Virus record (IMG/VR): IMGVR_UViG_3300027985_001318
Location: 124,001-188,000 of that record
Length of the DNA stretch: 64,000 nt
Strand: one strand, 5' to 3'
Source: a virus
Shown: piece after piece, positions 60,776 to 64,000 of the stretch
Numbering within the stretch: position 1 is the stretch's first letter
Layout: each line of letters begins with the position of its first letter
Notes under the pieces: generated by a model
Database searches by the model: none
Told to the model about the DNA's origin: nothing
What the model saw: only the letters and a program-made list of their open reading frames with translations
Position numbers and translations under genes: made by a program

Positions 60776-60808
60776 CATAGTTTTATAGACCTTTATTACT
60801 TAGGTGTA
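60776..60808 (+). promoter_or_regulatory. Early promoter-like motif for the SspB-like/AAA+ operon
   Basis: GTTTTATAG then core ACCTTTATTAC (60789-60799) and TTAGGTG. 58 bases before the ATG of the first gene of the three-gene operon. Confidence 0.65.
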
Positions 60809-60856
60809 GTAATAAAGATAAACTAACTTTTTGTAACGTAACTAAGGAAACCAAAG

Positions 60857-61588
60857 ATGGAATTCGAAAGCATTAAAGGTTTTTCTGTGGCTCAGGAAAA
60901 AGGGTTTTGTTTTGATATCGACAATATTCACAATATCGATATCTTTGCTAAGCATCAGTCGATTGCTACAGTAAGTGCGTTCCAAAACAAGCTTAGCTGG
61001 ATTTTACATTGGCGGAATGTTTATTTTGATAAAACCTGTAACATTCAACATTACTTCAAACAAACTGGTAATATTGGCTCATTGCTATCCAGTTATCGAG
61101 AACTTCCTAAGTTGTGTGTCGAATCACTCAACGTGCAAGAATGTTTGATGATCGAGGCTGTCCGTAAAATCAGATCTTTGTTTGACGATGAAATCGTTCA
61201 TCGACTTTACGCCACAGTCAGCGATGGAGACATAACCCCTTTACGTCTCCAGACTTTCCAAGACGGGGAACTGACCTGCGACTGCGTTTATCAGACAAGT
61301 AGTGAACGCTGGTTCTATTATCTCGACGAACCCACTGCTATATACGAGTTGATGTGCCGTAGCAATGGCTTTGTTCGAGCAATTAGCAAAGAGGGTCTAC
61401 AAGTAGGACATATCGCCGAAATGATCGGTGAAAAACTTATCGAGCAGTGTCCTGAATTTGAAACATTGAATTACAGGAAAGGTAAGGGCGAACGTATCGT
61501 CAAGTCCATCCGTAAGGCTATCGGTTCTGCCTTCTGGCACCAGAACTCTCTCGCTTCCAAACTCCATGACTTCTGTCAACGTCTTTGA
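60857..61588 (+). CDS. Hypothetical protein, first gene of the SspB-like/AAA+ operon (243 aa)
   Basis: Directly behind the promoter at 60789, AAGGAAA ribosome site. Soluble, AT-richer than its neighbours; eight cysteines in scattered single positions; helical basic C-terminal 40 residues. It precedes the SspB-like gene by 27 bases. Family not recognised; as first gene of the operon it could be a substrate or partner of the adaptor and ATPase. Confidence 0.55.
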   Translation: MEFESIKGFSVAQEKGFCFDIDNIHNIDIFAKHQSIATVSAFQNKLSWILHWRNVYFDKTCNIQHYFKQTGNIGSLLSSYRELPKLCVESLNVQECLMIEAVRKIRSLFDDEIVHRLYATVSDGDITPLRLQTFQDGELTCDCVYQTSSERWFYYLDEPTAIYELMCRSNGFVRAISKEGLQVGHIAEMIGEKLIEQCPEFETLNYRKGKGERIVKSIRKAIGSAFWHQNSLASKLHDFCQRL

Positions 61589-61615
61589 CTTGCAGTTACT
61601 AAAGAGGATTAGTCA

Positions 61616-62035
61616 ATGAAAGATCTCGAGCAGCCGCCACTGCTTGGCATGGCGGTCTTTAACGCCATTTACAGCTGGCTGGCCGATAAAGGGTATCGTG
61701 TCTACGTCTATGTTCCCGATAGCCGTGCTGAAGGTGTGATGGTCCCTGAGCGCTCCGTGGGCGAGAACGGCAGTATAACGCTCTGCATAAGCCCGAACGC
61801 AGTCCTGAAGTTCAGCGTAACGGTTTACGGCATTGGATTCGAGGGTCGCTTTAATGGCATGGTCTCTCACGTTTCTTTGCCGTGGGGTAGTTTCAGCATT
61901 GGCACGCCGGATGCGGACATCAGACCATTCCCATTCCCGGCTTTTCCGTTCTATGAATTTAACGGAAAAGAACCAATCATTCCCGGTGAAGAACAGCCGC
62001 CGAAAGGCAAGCCCAAGCTGTCCGTAGTTAAATAA
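61616..62035 (+). CDS. SspB-like ClpXP adaptor (139 aa)
   Basis: Reads as a phage homologue of stringent-starvation protein B, which delivers ssrA-tagged proteins to ClpXP. Domain (about 12-95): AIYSWLADKGYRVYVYV as the A-x-Y-E-W-I-x-D-N-x-x-T-P-Y-I opening, EGVMVPERSVGENGSITLCISPNAV as the P-G-V-x-V-P-x-x…I-x-L-N-I-x-P-x-A-V core, FEGRFNG as the F-x-A-R-F-G-G loop, then the variable acidic/proline linker. The final GKPKLSVVK matches the SspB C-terminal ClpX-docking tail (x-P-x-L-R-V-V-K). Length is shorter than E. coli SspB (165 aa) in the linker. Confidence 0.8.
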   Translation: MKDLEQPPLLGMAVFNAIYSWLADKGYRVYVYVPDSRAEGVMVPERSVGENGSITLCISPNAVLKFSVTVYGIGFEGRFNGMVSHVSLPWGSFSIGTPDADIRPFPFPAFPFYEFNGKEPIIPGEEQPPKGKPKLSVVK

Positions 62036-62052
62036 CAGGAGTCGATACGGAA

Positions 62053-63414
62053 ATGGATATTTTTCAACAACTCATTCAACAAATCACGAACTTGGCCGGA
62101 GACAACCAGTTCCTCTCCGGGGGTCTGGCCGTTTACGCCATGGGGATGCTGACCTATCTGGCGCGCAGAGTACCGTCTGCGCTGATTGGCTGGTTCCAAC
62201 AGCGTTTTATCGCCAGGATGACTTTCGATAACAGTTCTTGGGAGCGGAGGCAGATTCAAGAACAATTTGACAAATGGTACGGTAGCACCAAATGGATGGC
62301 TGGAGTTCGTAACTTCCGGATGATGGCTGATAATGGTAAGGTGGTGATATCTCCCGGCGGCTCCTTGAATTTCTTCATGCTTGGTCGCCGTCTGTTCTGG
62401 TTTCGGACCAGTCGAGACAATAGTGAGAGAATGAGTCAGGAAACTGTTTATGTAACTGACGTTGCCACGTTCTCTCTCTGGGGCAGCCATAAGGTATTTG
62501 ATAGCTTTGCACGTCAGTTCTCTGAGACTTTCGATAAAAAGCTTGACGACGATTCGGTCTGGGTAATGGGTGAGCAGAACGGCGATTGGTTCCGCCGCCA
62601 ACGCCTCATGCGACGTAAATGGGATAAAGTAGCTTATAGCCATAAGGTGCGTGAAAGCATCGATAAAGCTATCAATAACTTTATCGTGAACAAAGATAGC
62701 TTTCGGGAGTTAGGGCTCTCTCGTAAACTGACGTTTTTGTTCCACGGCGAGCCTGGTACTGGCAAGACAGATTTGGCTAGGGTCATCGGCTCCATCACTG
62801 GCTTCGATATCTACCCTGTTTCACTTGAAAGCCGTTCGTTGAATAACTTAGAGCGGGCGTTCTGGGGGATGTCTGACGAAGCTATCGTTCTTTTCGAAGA
62901 TATTGATAGTTTCGTAGGGAAGCGTGCTCTTGATAACGCCAATGAACAGGAAAGTCAGGTAGAAGTTCCCCTAGGTAAAAACAATCCTACTTCCAAAACC
63001 CAACTGAGTCTCTCATCTATCCTCAATATGCTGGATGGTGTTGCTCAATTGGAAAACAAGATTGTTATCATTACCACCAACGCCATCAAGGACCTAGATG
63101 TAGCGCTTTATCGTAAGTCTCGTGTTGACGTCCTGATGGAAATCAAACGCTTTGACTCGAACGAGGTTTGGGATTATGTAGGTCGTCTGTTCCCGGAACT
63201 CAAGCTCGAGTATAAAATTGCTCTGGTACCGGTAGCTGGCTGTGAGCTCAGTGAGCTGTTGAGAGAACATCTCTACGATGCGGAGGGTTTCGTTAACAGT
63301 CTCTGCGAACGTTATGCTGTGCGTGAGGTTAGTCGAGATTTTGTTAATAAATGGGGCTGTGACGATACCGAAGTTCTCAGCTTCATTAAGGAACCAGTTG
63401 CTATCGACAAATAG
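62053..63414 (+). CDS. BCS1-like AAA+ ATPase (453 aa)
   Basis: N-terminal membrane-like segment (about 21-47), a BCS1-type middle domain, then an AAA+ core: Walker A GEPGTGKT (232-239), Walker B IVLFED (278-283), sensor-1 TTN (341-343), arginine-finger-region RKSRVDV (354-360). BCS1-family ATPases remodel or translocate folded proteins. 17 bases after the SspB-like gene. The pair suggests a protein unfolding/delivery function, though BCS1 itself is not a protease partner. Strong terminator follows. Confidence 0.85.
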   Translation: MDIFQQLIQQITNLAGDNQFLSGGLAVYAMGMLTYLARRVPSALIGWFQQRFIARMTFDNSSWERRQIQEQFDKWYGSTKWMAGVRNFRMMADNGKVVISPGGSLNFFMLGRRLFWFRTSRDNSERMSQETVYVTDVATFSLWGSHKVFDSFARQFSETFDKKLDDDSVWVMGEQNGDWFRRQRLMRRKWDKVAYSHKVRESIDKAINNFIVNKDSFRELGLSRKLTFLFHGEPGTGKTDLARVIGSITGFDIYPVSLESRSLNNLERAFWGMSDEAIVLFEDIDSFVGKRALDNANEQESQVEVPLGKNNPTSKTQLSLSSILNMLDGVAQLENKIVIITTNAIKDLDVALYRKSRVDVLMEIKRFDSNEVWDYVGRLFPELKLEYKIALVPVAGCELSELLREHLYDAEGFVNSLCERYAVREVSRDFVNKWGCDDTEVLSFIKEPVAIDK

Positions 63415-63427
63415 GATGTAAGAAACT

Positions 63428-63458
63428 AAGAGGAGGGCGAAAGCCCTCCTCTTTTTTT
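63428..63458 (+). terminator. Terminator after the AAA+ gene
   Basis: AGAGGAGGGC-GAAA-GCCCTCCTCT plus T7, exact copy of the dispersed hairpin. Confidence 0.9.
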
Positions 63459-63473
63459 GCTTAAACATATCCC

Positions 63474-63505
63474 ACGTATTTACAGAACTATATTACCAAG
63501 TTGAT
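63474..63505 (+). promoter_or_regulatory. Early promoter-like motif
   Basis: GTATTTACAGA then CTATATTAC (63488-63496) and CAAGTTG. The 307-base region 63415-63721 otherwise holds only the small frame below and no recognised RNA. Confidence 0.65.
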
Positions 63506-63530
63506 ATGGCCGTCACCAGGACAAAAAGTA

Positions 63531-63641
63531 ATGAAGAAAAGAACTACAAAAGATATCCATACACTGGCTCCTCGCTGTGTTGAATCATGCAAGATATTAC
63601 TCTGGCGCAGCCAATCAAATTACAACCAAGAGAGTTGTTAG
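63531..63641 (+). CDS. Possible very small protein (36 aa)
   Basis: ATG 63531 to TAG 63639-63641 within the leader of the last gene, with AGGA at 63517. Basic peptide (MKKRTTKD…) with three cysteines. An overlapping 25-codon frame starts at 63506. Neither is convincing; they could be leader sequences. Confidence 0.3.
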   Translation: MKKRTTKDIHTLAPRCVESCKILLWRSQSNYNQESC

Positions 63642-63721
63642 CTCGCTTCTAGTTCTACCCTTAAGTTTAAAACTACACCAACCACTCTTATATACAGCAA
63701 AATGAGACAGGAGATTCAACC

Positions 63722-64000
63722 ATGAAACAAATGACTATTTCTTTCGATAACAGTTCTGTAGAGAACGACCACATTCGGTCAGTTGGCTTTGCTAGCATCG
63801 AAGCACTGCGCCGTAATTGCGAAGCAGTCATTATCTCACCCGAAGACCTCTGCGAGTCACTGGTCGGTAATCGGGCATCCTACGGCACTACGATAAGCGA
63901 GATCTGTGCCGACTATCTCCGTTTCGAGCTGTTCACGAAAGCTCCGCCTAAAGAGCTCTTGATTGTTAATCAAGAGCTCTTAAACTATGCTTGTAAATCT
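63722..64000 (+). CDS. Unknown protein, 3'-truncated by the window edge (93 codons visible)
   Basis: ATG 63722 with CAGGAG nine bases upstream; open to the last base. The visible 93 residues include an acidic helix and two cysteines, with no recognised motif. The coding sequence contains a perfect 14-base inverted repeat with a three-base loop (63951-63981). Extends beyond the window. Confidence 0.6.
   Translation, partial: MKQMTISFDNSSVENDHIRSVGFASIEALRRNCEAVIISPEDLCESLVGNRASYGTTISEICADYLRFELFTKAPPKELLIVNQELLNYACKS
63951..63981 (+). repeat. Perfect inverted repeat inside a coding sequence
   Basis: Arms AAGAGCTCTTGATT (63951-63964) and AATCAAGAGCTCTT (63968-63981) around GTT. Each arm also contains the palindrome AAGAGCTCTT. 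A 14-bp perfect hairpin within an open frame is unusual and could slow ribosomes, terminate, or bind a protein. Confidence 0.7.

Noticed and set aside
1-64000. CRISPR arrays, insertion sequences, tRNA genes, self-splicing introns or inteins
   Set aside because: No regularly spaced repeats, transposase genes, tRNA-like cloverleaves or homing-endonuclease/intein blocks were seen, including within thyA, where the extra sequence is in-frame and not intein-like.

Overview
The window is a gene-dense, compact stretch of a large tailed-phage genome, best explained as a phiKZ-like jumbo phage of a Gram-negative host, probably a pseudomonad. The evidence is a ~730-residue major capsid protein with phiKZ-type SAE prohead-cleavage motifs, and a ~910-residue portal protein about 7 kb downstream. 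Between them lies a probable beta-like subunit of the non-virion multisubunit RNA polymerase (phiKZ gp123 position). There is also a DnaB-type helicase, a full nucleotide-metabolism set, and recurring TATATTAC/CTATATCAC promoters resembling phiKZ early promoters. Genes lie on both strands, mostly +, in short cassettes that begin with this promoter and end in a G/C-rich hairpin plus T-tract. I see no tRNA, IS element or CRISPR array. Both ends of the window cut through a gene.

Layout. 1-4.4 kb: virion structural block. 4.4-10 kb: unknown genes, an RlaP-like nucleotidyltransferase and the minus-strand helicase. 10-24 kb: virion core (capsid, RNA polymerase subunit, Q-rich protein, portal and another large structural protein) interrupted by small membrane proteins. 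24-31 kb: structural paralogues, a RuvC-like resolvase, thymidylate kinase, and small early-type genes. 31-38 kb: unknown genes, a DexA-like exonuclease, thymidylate synthase with two large insertions, a two-span membrane protein. 38-43.6 kb: two divergent tail spikes sharing an N-terminal anchor, both with SGNH-esterase features. 43.6-47 kb: an orphan TAXI-family periplasmic solute-binding protein, a possible holin, a secreted lytic transglycosylase. 47-52.4 kb: unknown genes, a gene split at an A7 run that carries an HExxH motif, dCTP deaminase, a transglutaminase-like cysteine protease. 52.4-57.3 kb: NAD-dependent DNA ligase, dihydrofolate reductase and a 579-residue unknown. 57.3-64 kb: an array of five copies of a novel ~140-residue unit in three genes, a DUF1874/AcrIII-1-like ring-nuclease candidate, an SspB-like ClpXP adaptor and a BCS1-like AAA+ ATPase.

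How the parts fit. Dcd, ThyA, FolA and Tmk form a route to dTTP; LigA, helicase, RuvC-like resolvase and the exonuclease serve DNA replication and processing. The most interesting host-interaction genes are the AcrIII-1-like protein, which would destroy cyclic tetra-adenylate and blunt type III CRISPR (the RNA-targeting immunity to which nucleus-forming jumbo phages remain exposed), and the SspB-like protein, which keeps the C-terminal ClpX-docking tail and could redirect host ClpXP. All functions are inferred by reading sequence; no database search was possible.
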